A stretch of DNA of 32,559 bases from Candidatus Latescibacterota bacterium (GTDB taxonomy: Bacteria > Latescibacterota > UBA2968 > GCA-2709665), in contig JAAXHW010000021.1 of NCBI GenBank assembly GCA_012270675.1, forward strand, positions 1 to 32,559, given 5' to 3'. Each line of letters opens with the position of its first letter. The first letter of the stretch is position 1. The notes beneath the pieces are model-generated. The model did not search any database, was not told the DNA's origin, and worked only from the letters and a program-made list of their open reading frames with translations. Positions 1 to 10,500 of this stretch are shown here, piece after piece. Both the position numbers and the translations under genes were made by a program.

Positions 1-24
1 GTTCGAGTCCCGTTTCCCGCTCCA
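1..24 (+). tRNA. tRNA-Gly, 3' end only (cut by window edge)
   Basis: Only the T-arm and acceptor end are present. A T-loop TTCGAGT is followed by the T-stem strand CCCGT, the acceptor strand TTCCCGC, discriminator T and an encoded CCA. The implied 5' acceptor strand GCGGGAA and discriminator U are characteristic of bacterial tRNA-Gly, and the 3' half closely matches the known E. coli glycine tRNA. The position just before tRNA-Thr fits the common Tyr-Gly-Thr-(tuf)-Trp order. The anticodon is outside the window, so the identity is inferred. Confidence 0.8.
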
Positions 25-60
25 ATTTTCTCCGGGAAAGGGCAAATCGCGTGATCTAAA

Positions 61-136
61 GCCCATGTAGCTCAGTCGGTAGAGCACCTCCTTGGTAAGG
101 AGGAGGTCACCGGTTCGAGTCCGGTCGTGGGCTCCA
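61..136 (+). tRNA. tRNA-Thr (anticodon GGT)
   Basis: A complete cloverleaf can be folded: acceptor GCCCATG pairs with CGTGGGC, D-stem GCTC/GAGC, anticodon stem CCTCC/GGAGG with loop TTGGTAA, T-stem ACCGG/CCGGT with loop TTCGAGT, and an encoded CCA. The anticodon GGT at 94-96 reads ACC/ACU threonine codons. It is 36 bases after the tRNA-Gly end and 42 bases before rpmG, so the tRNAs and the ribosomal protein gene are probably processed from one transcript. Confidence 0.97.
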
Positions 137-178
137 GTCCCCTATACCTGACGCTGAGGCTATTCATAAGGGATCGGC

Positions 179-331
179 ATGCCAAGGGAGCTTATTACGC
201 TGGCTTGTAGCGAGTGCGCGCGCCGAAACTATACGACAGATAAGAATCGACGGCTTCATCCGGATCGGGTCGAATTCAAGAAATTTTGTCGATTTTGTCG
301 GACGCATACGATACATCGGGAGACGCGTTAG
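179..331 (+). CDS. rpmG: 50S ribosomal protein L33, zinc-binding form
   Basis: This short frame of 50 residues starts at ATG 179, with AAGGGA just upstream as ribosome binding site. L33 is a small protein of the large subunit near the E site. Four cysteines in two CxxC pairs (C10/C13 and C37/C40) mark the zinc-ribbon form. The basic centre and the N-terminal [12 protein letters not shown] stretch are typical of L33. The length is normal for the family (about 49-55 residues). Its place between tRNA-Thr and tRNA-Trp, ahead of secE-nusG, is the standard location in many bacteria. The tuf copy often found just before rpmG is absent here. Confidence 0.93.
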   Translation: MPRELITLACSECARRNYTTDKNRRLHPDRVEFKKFCRFCRTHTIHRETR

Positions 332-367
332 GGGTATTGCTGCGCCCTGTGTCCCTTGCGATGGGGT

Positions 368-443
368 AGGCCAGTAGCTCAACTGGTAGAGCACCGGTCT
401 CCAAAACCGGCGGTTGCGGGTTCGATTCCTGCCTGGCCTGCCA
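368..443 (+). tRNA. tRNA-Trp (anticodon CCA)
   Basis: A complete cloverleaf: acceptor AGGCCAG with CTGGCCT, D-stem GCTC/GAGC, anticodon stem CCGGT/ACCGG with loop CTCCAAA, T-stem GCGGG/CCTGC (with one G-T pair) and loop TTCGATT, discriminator G and encoded CCA. The anticodon CCA lies at 401-403. tRNA-Trp directly ahead of secE-nusG is a widely conserved arrangement. The 174 bases from here to secE hold no gene that I can support. Confidence 0.97.
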
Positions 444-617
444 TTTTACTCCTCAAAGATTCCTCAGGTCCCTTTTTTTGAGTCCCCAGGTGAGAGGGGC
501 CGGGTTTCCAGTACTGCACATTTCCCCAGATCCAACGCTTCTTAATCTTATTGCTCCTCTGTTTTGCAAGTCGGTTTTGTCGATTTTGAGGTGCGTTACC
601 TGCGGGCTGTCGCTCCT

Positions 618-806
618 ATGTTTCGGAAACTTTCTCAGCTTTTAAAAGATGTGCAGGCCGAAATGGGGAAGGTGACCTGGCCCACGCGCGATGAATTGAC
701 CTCATCCACAGTGATTGTGCTTGTGGTTTCGCTGGCCCTGGCCCTTTTTATTTTTATTGCCGATTTATTCCTGACGTATGTTATGAAGAACCTGGTCCTG
801 ATTTAA
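618..806 (+). CDS. secE: Preprotein translocase subunit SecE
   Basis: SecE clamps SecY in the inner-membrane Sec translocon. From ATG 618 the protein has 62 residues, the usual size of single-span SecE. It has an amphipathic cytoplasmic segment with the conserved KVTWPTRDEL motif (about residues 18-27), then one hydrophobic membrane helix (about 31-55). The frame stays open upstream to a TTG at 564 and a GTG at 591, but the residues between do not look like SecE. No strong ribosome binding site precedes 618, so the exact start is uncertain. nusG follows after 64 bases, the normal pairing. Confidence 0.92.
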   Translation: MFRKLSQLLKDVQAEMGKVTWPTRDELTSSTVIVLVVSLALALFIFIADLFLTYVMKNLVLI

Positions 807-870
807 ATCCCATCCGTAAATCGTCAATTCCGCCCTGTTGGCTTGTCTATTCGGGAGAAGGTGAAGGCAC

Positions 871-1404
871 ATGAAGTGGTACGCAGTGCATACCTATTCT
901 GGCCACGAGAATAAGGTGCGGTCCTACATTGAGAATGCCAAAGGCGGCGCAGGCATTGAGGATCGGATTGGGAACGTGGTGGTACCTACAGAGGAAGTCG
1001 TGGAGATGAGGGACGGTCGCAAGACGACTTCACTGAAGAAGTTTTTACCCAGCTACGTTCTGGTTGAAATGGAAATGGACAAGGAGACGCTGCATTTTGT
1101 CACCAACGTTCCGGGGGTCACCAGTTTTGTGGGGCCCGGAAAGCGACCTCAGCCCCTCAGGGATGAGGAGGTGCAACGTGTTCTGGGCCAGATTGACCGG
1201 CGTCAGGTCCAGGATGAGCAGGAGGTCCCTTACCATGTGGGGGATCGGGTGAAGGTGGTCGACGGGCCGTTCAGCGATTTCGTCGGATTGGTCGACGATG
1301 TCAATCCCGAAAAGAGCAAGATTAAGGTGATGGTCAGCATTTTCGGGCGAAATACGCCGGTCGAACTGGACGTGCTGCAAGTGGAAATGGCAACAGAGGC
1401 GTGA
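871..1404 (+). CDS. nusG: Transcription termination/antitermination factor NusG
   Basis: NusG binds the RNA polymerase clamp, suppresses or shapes pausing, and links polymerase to Rho or to ribosomal protein S10. The 177-residue product has the N-terminal NGN domain (starting MKWYAVHTYSGHENKV, to about residue 110) and a C-terminal KOW domain (about 125-177, with VGDRVKVVDGPFSDFVG). There is no extra insertion domain. The start at ATG 871 is backed by GAGAAGGTG upstream. It sits between secE and the L11 gene, as in most bacteria, which puts NusG in the same transcript as ribosomal and polymerase genes. Confidence 0.98.
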   Translation: MKWYAVHTYSGHENKVRSYIENAKGGAGIEDRIGNVVVPTEEVVEMRDGRKTTSLKKFLPSYVLVEMEMDKETLHFVTNVPGVTSFVGPGKRPQPLRDEEVQRVLGQIDRRQVQDEQEVPYHVGDRVKVVDGPFSDFVGLVDDVNPEKSKIKVMVSIFGRNTPVELDVLQVEMATEA

Positions 1405-1454
1405 AGACCGACAGAGGGCAATACTTTCATCAAGGACTGTGAAGGAAGACAACA

Positions 1455-1880
1455 ATGGCCAGGAAGGTTTATACCACCATCAGATTGCAGATCCCCGCAG
1501 GACAGGCGACGCCTACCCCTCCGGTGGGGCCTGCGCTGGGCCAGCATGGCGTGAATATCATGGAGTTCTGCAAGGCCTTCAATGCGCAGACCCAGGATAA
1601 ACAGGGGCTGGTCATCCCGGCGGTGATTACGGTTTATGCAGACAGGAGTTTTTCTTTTGTTCTTAAAAGTCCGCCTGCGTCTGTTTTGCTTAAAAAGGCC
1701 GCGGGACTGGAAAAGGGGTCTCCAGAATCGAACCGGACGAAGGTAGGGTCGGTCACGCGGGAGCAGATCCGGGAGATCGCGGAGATGAAGGCCGCCGATT
1801 TGAACGCCAGTGACATCGAGTCGGCGATGCGTATGATCGAAGGCACAGCGCGCAGCGCGGGGATTACTTTAGAAGACTAG
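1455..1880 (+). CDS. rplK: 50S ribosomal protein L11
   Basis: L11 forms the GTPase-associated centre at the base of the L7/L12 stalk. The product is 141 residues, the family norm. The N-terminal domain shows the proline-rich segment (P20, P22, P23, P26) followed by [11 protein letters not shown], which contacts thiopeptide antibiotics and 23S rRNA. The C-terminal RNA-binding domain follows from about residue 75 and ends in [14 protein letters not shown] 1455 is preceded by AAGGAAG. The gene lies 50 bases after nusG and 24 before rplA, forming the usual L11-L1 pair. Confidence 0.98.
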   Translation: MARKVYTTIRLQIPAGQATPTPPVGPALGQHGVNIMEFCKAFNAQTQDKQGLVIPAVITVYADRSFSFVLKSPPASVLLKKAAGLEKGSPESNRTKVGSVTREQIREIAEMKAADLNASDIESAMRMIEGTARSAGITLED

Positions 1881-1904
1881 TTTTGTACAGGCTGGAGGGC
1901 AGGT

Positions 1905-2600
1905 ATGGCGAGAAAGGGTAAGATTTATCAAGAGGCGCTGGGTCTCTTTGATCGGCGGACGCATTATCCTGTGGAAGATGCGGTCAATCTGCTCAAGCGG
2001 ATGCCCCGTCGCAAATTCGATGAAACCGTGGAGGTGGCCATGCGGCTGGGTGTGGATGCCCGCCACGCCGACCAGCAGGTCAGGGGCACGGTTGTGTTGC
2101 CCCACGGCCTTGGAAAAGAGGTTTGTATCGCCGTTTTTGCAAAGGGCGAGCAGGCGGTCGACGCAGAAATGGCCAATGCCGATTTTGTAGGGGCAGAGGA
2201 GCTGGTGGAAAAGGTTGCCGGGGGATGGACCGATTTCGATGTGGCCATTGCCGCTCCGGATATGATGAGAGAGGTGGGGCGGCTGGGGCGCATCCTGGGG
2301 CCCAGGGGGCTTATGCCCAATCCCAAGAGCGGTACCGTCACCCAGGATGTGGGCCGTGCGGTTCGAGAGGCCAAGGCGGGGCGTGTAGAGTTTCGCGTCG
2401 ACCGGCAGGGAATTGTTCACGTACCGGTCGGGAAAGTGTCGTTTGAAGCGGATCGGCTGCTGGAAAACGCCCGGGTGTTGTTCGACACCATCATGCGGGC
2501 GCGGCCTGCAGCAACAAAGGGGCAGTACGTCCGTTCGGCAACCCTGTCGACCACAATGAGCCCCGGAATCCGGCTGGATCGATCGAGCCTGACCAACTGA
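1905..2600 (+). CDS. rplA: 50S ribosomal protein L1
   Basis: L1 builds the mobile L1 stalk that handles deacylated tRNA in the E site, and in well-studied bacteria it represses its own L11-L1 mRNA. The product is 231 residues. It starts [12 protein letters not shown] and carries the conserved [17 protein letters not shown] block (about residues 127-144). The N- and C-terminal halves make domain I and the middle makes domain II. ATG 1905 has a strong GGAGGG ribosome binding site. No L1-type mRNA target was identified ahead of rplK. Only 38 bases separate it from rplJ, and these contain a GC hairpin. Confidence 0.98.
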   Translation: MARKGKIYQEALGLFDRRTHYPVEDAVNLLKRMPRRKFDETVEVAMRLGVDARHADQQVRGTVVLPHGLGKEVCIAVFAKGEQAVDAEMANADFVGAEELVEKVAGGWTDFDVAIAAPDMMREVGRLGRILGPRGLMPNPKSGTVTQDVGRAVREAKAGRVEFRVDRQGIVHVPVGKVSFEADRLLENARVLFDTIMRARPAATKGQYVRSATLSTTMSPGIRLDRSSLTN

Positions 2601-2605
2601 GTGTT

Positions 2606-2622
2606 CGCGCGCTGCGCGTTTT
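2606..2622 (+). promoter_or_regulatory. GC hairpin with U run before rplJ (attenuator-like)
   Basis: CGCGC (2606-2610), a three-base loop GCT and CGCGC's complement GCGCG (2614-2618) are followed directly by TTTT (2619-2622). The hairpin fills the short gap between the L1 stop and the L10 ribosome binding site. The five-pair stem and four-T run are too weak to be a full terminator, but they could act as a partial attenuator or mRNA processing point that lets L10/L12 output differ from L11/L1. Confidence 0.4.
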
Positions 2623-2638
2623 GCAGGAAGGGAGAGCG

Positions 2639-3193
2639 ATGCCAACCGCAGAAAAGGCAGCTGTTGTTCAGGATCTGACTGATATCCTGAAGCGGTCTAA
2701 AGGGATCTACCTGACGGATTTTACCGGGTTGGATGTGCCTTCTTTTACCCGGTTACGCAGACGTCTGAGCGAGGGTGCGGTTTCCTGCAGGGTGGTCAAG
2801 AATCGCCTGGCTTTCCTGGCGGCGAAGGAGGCCGGTGTTGAGGGGCTAAACGAGATGTTTCGGGGGCCTACCGGTCTGGTTTTTACCGAAGACGATCCCG
2901 TTGCGCCTGCCAGGCTGCTTTCGGAGTTTGCCAAAGAGACCCAGGGGCGCCCCAGGCTCAAGGTCGGCCTGGTTGAGGGAAGGACCTACCTGGAAGATGA
3001 ACTGGAGGCGCTGGCCCTGCTGCCCTCCCGGGAGGTGTTGCTTGGGCAGGTGGCTACCGGCGTTCAGGGCCCACTGAGCGGTCTGGTTTTCTGCCTGCAA
3101 GGGGTGCTCCGAAATTTCGTGGTTGTCCTGCAGGCGATTGCTGAAAAAAAGAAAGAGGCGGGCGGCGGAGAGGCTGCCTCCGACGCACCTTGA
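2639..3193 (+). CDS. rplJ: 50S ribosomal protein L10
   Basis: L10 anchors the L7/L12 dimers to the ribosome stalk. The start was set at ATG 2639 because AGGAAGGGA lies at the right distance before it, and an upstream in-frame TTG at 2621 lies inside the preceding hairpin's T run. The 184-residue product has the N-terminal rRNA-binding domain with the conserved YLTDFTGLDV and VKNRLA stretches. A C-terminal helix (about residues 140-170) should bind L12 dimers, and a short charged tail rich in K, E, G and A follows. The length is slightly above the common 165-180. Confidence 0.96.
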   Translation: MPTAEKAAVVQDLTDILKRSKGIYLTDFTGLDVPSFTRLRRRLSEGAVSCRVVKNRLAFLAAKEAGVEGLNEMFRGPTGLVFTEDDPVAPARLLSEFAKETQGRPRLKVGLVEGRTYLEDELEALALLPSREVLLGQVATGVQGPLSGLVFCLQGVLRNFVVVLQAIAEKKKEAGGGEAASDAP

Positions 3194-3239
3194 GAAGCTG
3201 TCTTAAAACCCTTCACGTGAGTTTGACGGAGGACAAGCT

Positions 3240-3620
3240 ATGGCAGTTGAAACGATTATCAGCGAGATTGAGAAGCTTTCCGTGCTTGAGTTGGCCGAAC
3301 TGGTCAAAGCATTGGAGGAAAAGTTTGGTGTGACCGCACAGGCGGCTGTGGTGGCTGCACCTGCCGGAGGCGCAGCCGGTGCTCCTGAGGCTGCTGCTGA
3401 GGAGGAGCAGTCAGAGTTCGATGTGGTCCTCTCCGCCATTGGTGACAAGAAGATCCAGGTGATCAAGGTGGTCCGCAGCATCACCAGCCTGGGGCTGAAG
3501 GAGGCCAAAGCACTCGTAGACGGTGCCCCCAACCCCGTCAAGGAAGGCATTGCAAAAGAAGAGGCCGAGCAGATCAAGGCGGAACTGGAAGAGGTTGGGG
3601 CGGTGGTCGAAATCAAGTAG
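3240..3620 (+). CDS. rplL: 50S ribosomal protein L7/L12
   Basis: L7/L12 is the multi-copy stalk protein that recruits translation GTPases such as EF-G and EF-Tu. The 126-residue product has the N-terminal dimer domain ([20 protein letters not shown], about residues 6-25), an Ala/Gly/Pro-rich hinge (about 38-56) and the compact C-terminal domain with [12 protein letters not shown] and [17 protein letters not shown] 3240 has a good ribosome binding site (GGAGGA). It is followed by a hairpin with a T run before rpoB, where the need for many L12 copies but few polymerase subunits predicts reduced read-through. Confidence 0.98.
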   Translation: MAVETIISEIEKLSVLELAELVKALEEKFGVTAQAAVVAAPAGGAAGAPEAAAEEEQSEFDVVLSAIGDKKIQVIKVVRSITSLGLKEAKALVDGAPNPVKEGIAKEEAEQIKAELEEVGAVVEIK

Positions 3621-3642
3621 GGCCCTGTTCTGGTCAGCAGAT

Positions 3643-3664
3643 CCAGGGATGCCCTGGGTTTTTT
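3643..3664 (+). terminator. Attenuator hairpin between rplL and rpoB
   Basis: CCAGGG (3643-3648), loop ATG, and CCCTGG (3652-3657) form a perfect six-pair stem, extendable by a G-T and an A-T pair. It is followed by G and six T residues (3659-3664), which is intrinsic-terminator form. Because rpoB and rpoC follow with no clear promoter of their own, it most likely acts as a partial terminator, in the same place as the known rplL-rpoB attenuator of E. coli. An extra CCCTG at 3623-3627 could compete for the CAGGG half. Confidence 0.7.
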
Positions 3665-3732
3665 AGCACAGCTACACAAACCAATCCCGTTTTCGACTTT
3701 TGGCCTGACTTCACCACAGGAGCGTGATCGCC

Positions 3733-6700
3733 TTGGCAGATAGAGGATTTATCGAGAGGAAATCCTACGGAAAGATCGTTTCGGCTATCGAGATGCCGGA
3801 CCTGCTGGATATCCAGATCGATTCTTACAACTGGTTCCTGCAGAAGGATGTGCCGCCTGAGGAACGCGAGAAACAGGGCCTCCAGGCGGTCTTTCATAGT
3901 ATTTTCCCAATTACCGATGTCCATAACCTCTATTCCTTAGGGTTTGTCGACTATTCCATTGGCACCCCCAAATATGATGTTGAGGAATGTCTGGAACGCG
4001 GAACCACCTATGCTGCTCCTCTCCGGTCCACGTTGCGATTGGTCTCGCGGGAGAAACAGGACAACGACGAGTACCCCATCAAGGACATTGTGGAGCAGAC
4101 GGTGTTCCTGGGGGAACTGCCGCTGATGACCGAGGAGGGAACCTTTATCATCAATGGCTCGGAACGGGTCATTGTCAGCCAACTCCATCGGTCGCCGGGA
4201 GTCTTTTTCGACGAGATCATTCATCCCAACGGAAAGCGGCTCTATTCGGCCCGAATTATCCCTTATAAAGGGGCCTGGCTCGAGTTCAGCCTGGACATCA
4301 ACGACATTATGTATGTGCACATCGACCGGAAGCGGAAGTTGCCCGTTACCACGTTTCTACGTGCACTGGGCTACAGCCGGGACGAGGAAATTCTGAGCGT
4401 CTTTCACGACGACCAAACCGCACGGGTCGATGAGGACCTGGTCGGGAAAATCGCCGTGGAAGATGTGGTGTCCAAAAAAACGGGCGAAGTTCTTGTTGAG
4501 GCCTATCGGACCATCACGCAAGAGGACGTAGCGGCCCTGAAGGACGACCGGATCTGGCAGGTTACGGTGCTGGATGTGAATCCCGAAGACGATGGCGGGA
4601 TTATTTCCAATACGCTTCAACGGGATCCCTGTGATAACGAGGAAGAGGCGCTGTCGAGGATCTACAATCTGCTGCGTCCGGGAGACCCGCCCAATATTGA
4701 GACCGCACGGGGGCTTTTAGAGCGGCATTTCTTCAGTCCCAAGCGGTATAACCTGGGTGAGGTCGGGCGCTACCGGTTCAACCAGCGTCTGGATATGAAT
4801 ATCCCGCTGGAGTTTACGGTTCTCTGCATTGAAGACTTCATCAGGGTGATTCAGTACCTCCTGGTGCTTTTCAAAGGGGAGGGTTTCACCGACGATATCG
4901 ACCATTTGGGCAACCGGCGAATTCGGTCGGTGGGTGAGCTTCTGTCCAATCAATTTTCCATTGGCCTGGCGCGCATGGCCCGGACCATTCGGGAGCGGAT
5001 GAGCCTGAGGGATTCGGAGCAGCTTATGCCTCACGACCTGGTCAATGCCCGAACGGTATCGACTGTGGTGCAGGCCTTTTTTGGGAGTAGCCAGCTCTCG
5101 CAGTTTCTCCAGCAGACCAACCCGCTGGATGAATTGACCCACAAGCGGCGGTTATCGGCGCTGGGTCCAGGTGGGCTGACCCGGGATCGGGCCGGGTTCG
5201 AGGTGCGCGATGTGCACCACACCCACTACGGGCGGATCTGTCCTATTGAGACGCCCGAAGGCCCCAATATCGGTTTGATTGCATCGCTTTCCACGTATGC
5301 CAAGGTGAATTCCTTCGGTTTTCTGGAAACGCCCTATCGGGTTGTTGAAAAGGGGAAGGTGAGCAACCGGATCAACTATCTGGCCGCAAACCACGAAGAC
5401 AGATATTCGATTGCTCAGGCAAATGCCGAACTGGACCGCAGCGGGCGCTTTGTGGAGCATGTGGTTCAGGCCCGTCGCCGGGGGGATTTCCCGGTGGTCG
5501 AGCCGGAAGAGGTCGACTATATGGACGTCTCTCCCTGCCAGCTGGTGAGCGCGGCCGCGGCTTTGATTCCCTTTTTGGAGCACGACGATGCAAACCGGGC
5601 GCTTATGGGGTCCAACATGCAGCGCCAGGCAGTGCCGCTGTTAAAGACCGAGGCACCTCTGGTGGGCACGGGAATGGAACGCAAGGTAGCCATCGATTCA
5701 AAGGCGGTGGTTACGGCCCGGCACCCCGGTGTTGTGACCTATGTCAGTGCAGAACGGATTGTGGTTAAGCGGCGCAAGAGCAGGGGGGGGGAGGTGACCG
5801 ACCTTTTCGATGAAGATGTGTACAATCTGGTGAAGTTCAAGCTTTCCAATCAGAATGTGTGCATCAATCAGAAGCCGTTGGTGCGCGTTGGCGATAAGGT
5901 CAAAAAGGGAGAAATCCTGGCCGATGGATGTGCAACCGAGCGGGGGGACTTGGCCCTGGGCGCCAATGTGCTTTGTGCTTTTATGTCCTGGAACGGTTAC
6001 AATTTTGAGGACGCCATCATCGTTTCCGAACGGCTTATTAAGAAGGATATTTTCACCTCGGTCCACATCGAGGAGTACGAGCTTCAGGTTCGGGATACCA
6101 AGCGGGGGGCCGAAGAGATCACCCGCGAGATCCCCAATGTGAGCGAGCAGGCCGTACGTAACCTGGACGAATACGGGATCATTCGGATCGGTGCAGAGGT
6201 TCGATCCGGCGATATCCTGGTTGGGAAGGTGACGCCAAAGGGAGAGACGGAACTCTCGCCGGAGGAGCGCCTCCTGCGTGCCATTTTTGGCGAGAAGGCG
6301 GGCGATGTTCGGGATGCTTCACTGAAGGCCTCGCCGGGGCTGGATGGGGTGGTGATGGACCGGAAGGTGTTTTCCCGGAAGGAGCGGGATGAGAAGACCC
6401 GTAAGACCGACAGGGAAAAGGCGGCCGCTGTCAAGAAGCAGATCGCCGAAAAGATCAAGGCCATTAAGGCCAGCCGGGACGAGCAGATTTTCGATCTCCT
6501 TAAGGAAAAGGAGGTCGGTCTGCTGCGCAATACCCAGGATGGGTCTGTAGCAGTCCGGATGGGCAGGGTGTTTGACCAGAAGCTGGCCGAGCAGATTGAC
6601 TTAGACGTCGTACGACCGGACGAGGCCTGGGTGGAAAGCCCTGCTGTGAACCTCAAGGTGGACCGGATCCTGGAGTTGGCGGAGCAGCTGACCCGGTTGG

Positions 6701-7503
6701 CGGAGGAGGAACTGGAGCTGGAATTGGAAAAGATCGCACGGGGAGATGAACTCCCTCCGGGCATCGTCCAGCTGGTCAAGGTCTACATCGCTCGAAAGCG
6801 GAAGCTGATGGTGGGCGACAAGATGGCCGGACGGCACGGGAACAAGGGCGTGGTGTCCATCATCGTCCCCGAAGAGGATATGCCCTATCTGCCGGATGGC
6901 ACGCCGATGGATATCATTCTCAACCCTCTGGGGGTGCCTTCCCGGATGAACCTGGGACAGATCCTGGAGACCCATATGGGCTGGGCCTCTCACAAGCTGG
7001 GCACCTACACGGCTTCGCCGGTCTTCGACGGGGCGTCTCAGGAGGACATCAAGGCCTTGCTGAGGGAGGCGGACCTGCCCGAATCAGGCAAGTCCGTGCT
7101 TTACGATGGGAAGACCGGGCAACCGTTCGACAAAGAGGTGATGGTCGGCCACATCTATATGCTGAAGCTCTTGCACCTGGTCAGCGACAAGATTCACGCC
7201 CGCTCGATCGGACCGTATTCCCTGGTGACGCAGCAGCCGTTGGGAGGCAAGGCGCAGTTTGGGGGCCAACGGTTCGGGGAGATGGAGGTGTGGGCGCTGG
7301 AGGCTTACGGTGCTGCCTATATGCTTCAGGAGATGCTCACCGTCAAGTCCGACGACGTTGCCGGACGGTCGAAGATTTATGAGGCAATCGTGAAGGGGGA
7401 GAACCCGCCAGAACCCGGGGTGCCCGAATCGTTCAACGTTCTGGTCAAGGAGTTGCAAAGCCTTTGTTTGGATGTGGTATTGGAAAACGGCGAGGTGGGC
7501 TAA
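3733..7503 (+). CDS. rpoB: DNA-directed RNA polymerase subunit beta
   Basis: The beta subunit forms half of the polymerase cleft and the rifampicin pocket. I chose TTG 3733 as start ([14 protein letters not shown], 1256 residues). AGGAG at 3718-3722 is spaced correctly for it but too close to the in-frame GTG at 3724. Visible landmarks are RSPGVFFDE in the protrusion, the rifampicin cluster [15 protein letters not shown] with [25 protein letters not shown], and the catalytic block [12 protein letters not shown] with lysines K1030 and K1038. A charged, probably coiled-coil insertion lies ahead of that block (about residues 876-1020). At the E. coli position 516 there is Gln instead of Asp. rpoC follows after 61 bases. 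Confidence 0.98.
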   Translation: MADRGFIERKSYGKIVSAIEMPDLLDIQIDSYNWFLQKDVPPEEREKQGLQAVFHSIFPITDVHNLYSLGFVDYSIGTPKYDVEECLERGTTYAAPLRSTLRLVSREKQDNDEYPIKDIVEQTVFLGELPLMTEEGTFIINGSERVIVSQLHRSPGVFFDEIIHPNGKRLYSARIIPYKGAWLEFSLDINDIMYVHIDRKRKLPVTTFLRALGYSRDEEILSVFHDDQTARVDEDLVGKIAVEDVVSKKTGEVLVEAYRTITQEDVAALKDDRIWQVTVLDVNPEDDGGIISNTLQRDPCDNEEEALSRIYNLLRPGDPPNIETARGLLERHFFSPKRYNLGEVGRYRFNQRLDMNIPLEFTVLCIEDFIRVIQYLLVLFKGEGFTDDIDHLGNRRIRSVGELLSNQFSIGLARMARTIRERMSLRDSEQLMPHDLVNARTVSTVVQAFFGSSQLSQFLQQTNPLDELTHKRRLSALGPGGLTRDRAGFEVRDVHHTHYGRICPIETPEGPNIGLIASLSTYAKVNSFGFLETPYRVVEKGKVSNRINYLAANHEDRYSIAQANAELDRSGRFVEHVVQARRRGDFPVVEPEEVDYMDVSPCQLVSAAAALIPFLEHDDANRALMGSNMQRQAVPLLKTEAPLVGTGMERKVAIDSKAVVTARHPGVVTYVSAERIVVKRRKSRGGEVTDLFDEDVYNLVKFKLSNQNVCINQKPLVRVGDKVKKGEILADGCATERGDLALGANVLCAFMSWNGYNFEDAIIVSERLIKKDIFTSVHIEEYELQVRDTKRGAEEITREIPNVSEQAVRNLDEYGIIRIGAEVRSGDILVGKVTPKGETELSPEERLLRAIFGEKAGDVRDASLKASPGLDGVVMDRKVFSRKERDEKTRKTDREKAAAVKKQIAEKIKAIKASRDEQIFDLLKEKEVGLLRNTQDGSVAVRMGRVFDQKLAEQIDLDVVRPDEAWVESPAVNLKVDRILELAEQLTRLAEEELELELEKIARGDELPPGIVQLVKVYIARKRKLMVGDKMAGRHGNKGVVSIIVPEEDMPYLPDGTPMDIILNPLGVPSRMNLGQILETHMGWASHKLGTYTASPVFDGASQEDIKALLREADLPESGKSVLYDGKTGQPFDKEVMVGHIYMLKLLHLVSDKIHARSIGPYSLVTQQPLGGKAQFGGQRFGEMEVWALEAYGAAYMLQEMLTVKSDDVAGRSKIYEAIVKGENPPEPGVPESFNVLVKELQSLCLDVVLENGEVG

Positions 7504-7564
7504 TACTGTTTCGGGGTGTTGGTTCCCCAACCTGGACGCCGATTGCGAAAAGGGGGTAAGACGC

Positions 7565-10500
7565 GTGGCTGATATCAATCTTTCCAAGCAGCCCATGGAT
7601 TTCAATTCGATTCGCATCCAGTTGGCCTCACCAGAGACCATCCGGGGATGGTCTCGTGGGGAGGTGACCAAACCTGAAACCATCAATTACCGGTCGTTCA
7701 GGCCAGAACGGGACGGGTTGTTTTGTGAACGGATTTTTGGCCCTGTGAAAGATTGGGAGTGCAACTGTGGCAAGTACAAGCGTATCCGCTATCGGGGCGT
7801 GGTATGCGACCGGTGCGGTGTGGAGGTAACCCAGTCGAAGGTGCGGCGGGAGCGGTTGGGGCACATTGAGTTGGCCGTGCCGGTTGCGCACATCTGGTTT
7901 TTCAGGTCGCTCCCATCCCGGATGGGCTATCTTTTGGATATGTCGATTCGCAACCTGGAACGGGTGATCTACTATGAGTCCTGCGTGGTCCTGGATCCAG
8001 GCGACGCCTCCGATCTGAAGTACAAGGACCTGCTTTCCGAAGACGAGGTCTTCGAGTTTCAGGAGAAGGGGTACAGTTTCGAGGTGGACATGGGGGCCAC
8101 CGCGCTTGAACGGCTCCTGTCCGAGATCGATATAGAGGAACTTTCCGCCGAGTTGAGGACCCAGGCGCGGATGGAGACCTCGGTCCAGCGCAAGCAGGAG
8201 GCCCTCAAGCGGTTGAAGGTGGTGGAGGCCTTTCGTCAGTCGGACAACCACCCGGCGTGGATGATCTTAGACGTGATCCCGGTTATCCCGCCAGACCTCA
8301 GGCCCCTGGTTCCCTTAGAGGGAGGGCGGTTTGCCACCTCGGACTTGAACGATCTGTACCGGCGTGTGATCAACCGGAACAACCGGCTCAGGAAGCTGAT
8401 TGAGATCAAGGCTCCGGAGGTTATTCTGCGCAACGAAAAACGGATGCTGCAGGAGGCCGTGGATGCCCTGTTCGACAACGGGCGGCGTTCCCGGGCGGTT
8501 CGGGGCGACGGCAACCGATCGCTCAAGTCCCTTTCGGACCTTTTGAAGGGAAAACAGGGGCGGTTCCGTCAGAATCTTCTGGGCAAACGGGTGGACTATT
8601 CGGGCCGTTCGGTGATTGTGGTTGATCCCTACCTCAAGCTGCATCAGTGCGGGCTGCCCAAGCATATGGCCCTTGAGCTGTTCAAGCCGTTCATCATCAA
8701 GAAGCTGGAAGAGCGGGGGCTTGTGCAGACGGTGAAAAGCGCCAAGAAGCTGGTGGAACGAGAACGGGTAGAGGTCTGGGACATCCTGGAAGAGATTATT
8801 CAGAATCACTACGTTCTGCTCAACCGGGCGCCAACGCTGCACCGTCTGGGCATTCAGGCCTTCCAGCCTGTGCTTGTGGAGGGGAAGGCCATTCGCATTC
8901 ATCCCCTGGTCTGCGCGGCGTTTAACGCCGATTTCGATGGGGATCAGATGGCCGTGCACGTGCCCCTTTCCTTTGAGGCGCAGATTGAGGCCCGGGTGCT
9001 GATGCTGTCGGCCAACAACCTGCTCAAGCCTGCAGATGGGTCTCCCATTGTGGTCTACGATCCCAGGGATATTTCCATGGGGTGTTATTATCTGACCAAA
9101 AGTCACAAGCCGGAAGAACCCCTCAAGGCCTTCAGCAGTCCCTCCGAAGCGCTTATGGCGCACGATTATGGACAGATCGGGCTGCATGAGGCCATCCGTG
9201 TCAGGATCGATGGGGAACTGCTGACCACCACGGTGGGGCGGGTGATCTTCAACGAGATCCTGCCGGAAGGGATGCCTTTTGTCAATATGATCGTGGATCG
9301 AAAGATGATCCAGAAAGTGACGTCAGACGTCCACCGGATGTTCGGCAGCCGGGCGACCGCCGAATTTGTGGACGGCGTCAAACGGCTGGGATTTGACTAC
9401 GCTACGCAGTCGGGCGTTACGGTTGCAATCGACGATGTGGTGGTGCCTCCGCAAAAACGGATGCTCATCAGCAAGGCCCAGTCAGAGGTGGAAAAGGTGC
9501 TGCAGCAATATGCGCATGGCGTGATCACGGAGGGGGAGCGCTACAACAAGGTGATCGACGTGTGGCAGCATGCGACCAACAACATCGCTGAGATGATGAA
9601 TAAGGCATTGGAGGAGGCCGACAAGGGGTTCAACTCGATTGAGCTGATGAAGGCATCCGGCGCCCGGGGGAACGATGACCAGGTGAAGCAGCTGGGTGGG
9701 ATGCGGGGGTTGATGAACAAACCCCAGAAGAAGCTGACCGGGGCCATCGGCGAGATTATTGAGACCCCGATCAAGGCGTCTTTTAAGGAAGGGCTTTCCG
9801 TTCTGGAGTACTTTATCTCCACTCACGGGGCGCGAAAGGGGCTTGCGGATACGGCACTGAAAACCGCGGAAGCCGGCTATCTGACGCGGAAGATGGTGGA
9901 TGTGGCGCAGGACGTGGTGGTGACCGAAGAGGACTGTGGGACCATTTTAGGCATTGAGATGGAGGCTTTAAAAGAGGGTGAGGAGGTCGTGGAACCGTTG
10001 GCCGACCGGATTGTGGGACGCACGGTTTTAGACGACGTGTACGATCTCATCTCCGGGGAGGTGATTGTCGAAGGGGGCACCCTCTTGGACGAGGACCTGG
10101 CCACAAAAATCGCCGATGCCGGTTTAGAGCACGTACACGTGCGGTCGGTGTTGACCTGTGAGACCCGCCGGGGGACGTGCAGCATGTGTTATGGGCGGAA
10201 TCTGGCCAGCGGACGCCTGGTGAATATCGGCGAGGCCGTCGGGGTCATCGCCGCTCAAAGTGTGGGTGAACCGGGCACCCAGCTTACGCTGCGGACCTTC
10301 CACATCGGCGGGACTTCCAGCCGCATTGCGGAACAGGCCGAGATAGCGGCAAAGCGGGGAGGCGTTGTACGCTTCACCAACCTGGATTATGTGACCCGCA
10401 GCGATGGCCGGTCCATTGTTGTTGGGCGAAACGGCGAGCTTGAAGTCCAGGACGACCAGGGGAGGCCCCGCGGCGGGCATTATTATGTGCCCTATGGGGC

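Noticed and set aside
452-482. CTCAAA/TTTGAG inverted repeat with a T run after tRNA-Trp
   Set aside because: The loop would be 19 bases and the T run lies inside the repeat, not after it, so it is neither a convincing terminator nor a leader.
8315-9187. Minus-strand open frame of 290 residues opposite rpoC
   Set aside because: It covers the most conserved catalytic part of rpoC and shows no family motif.
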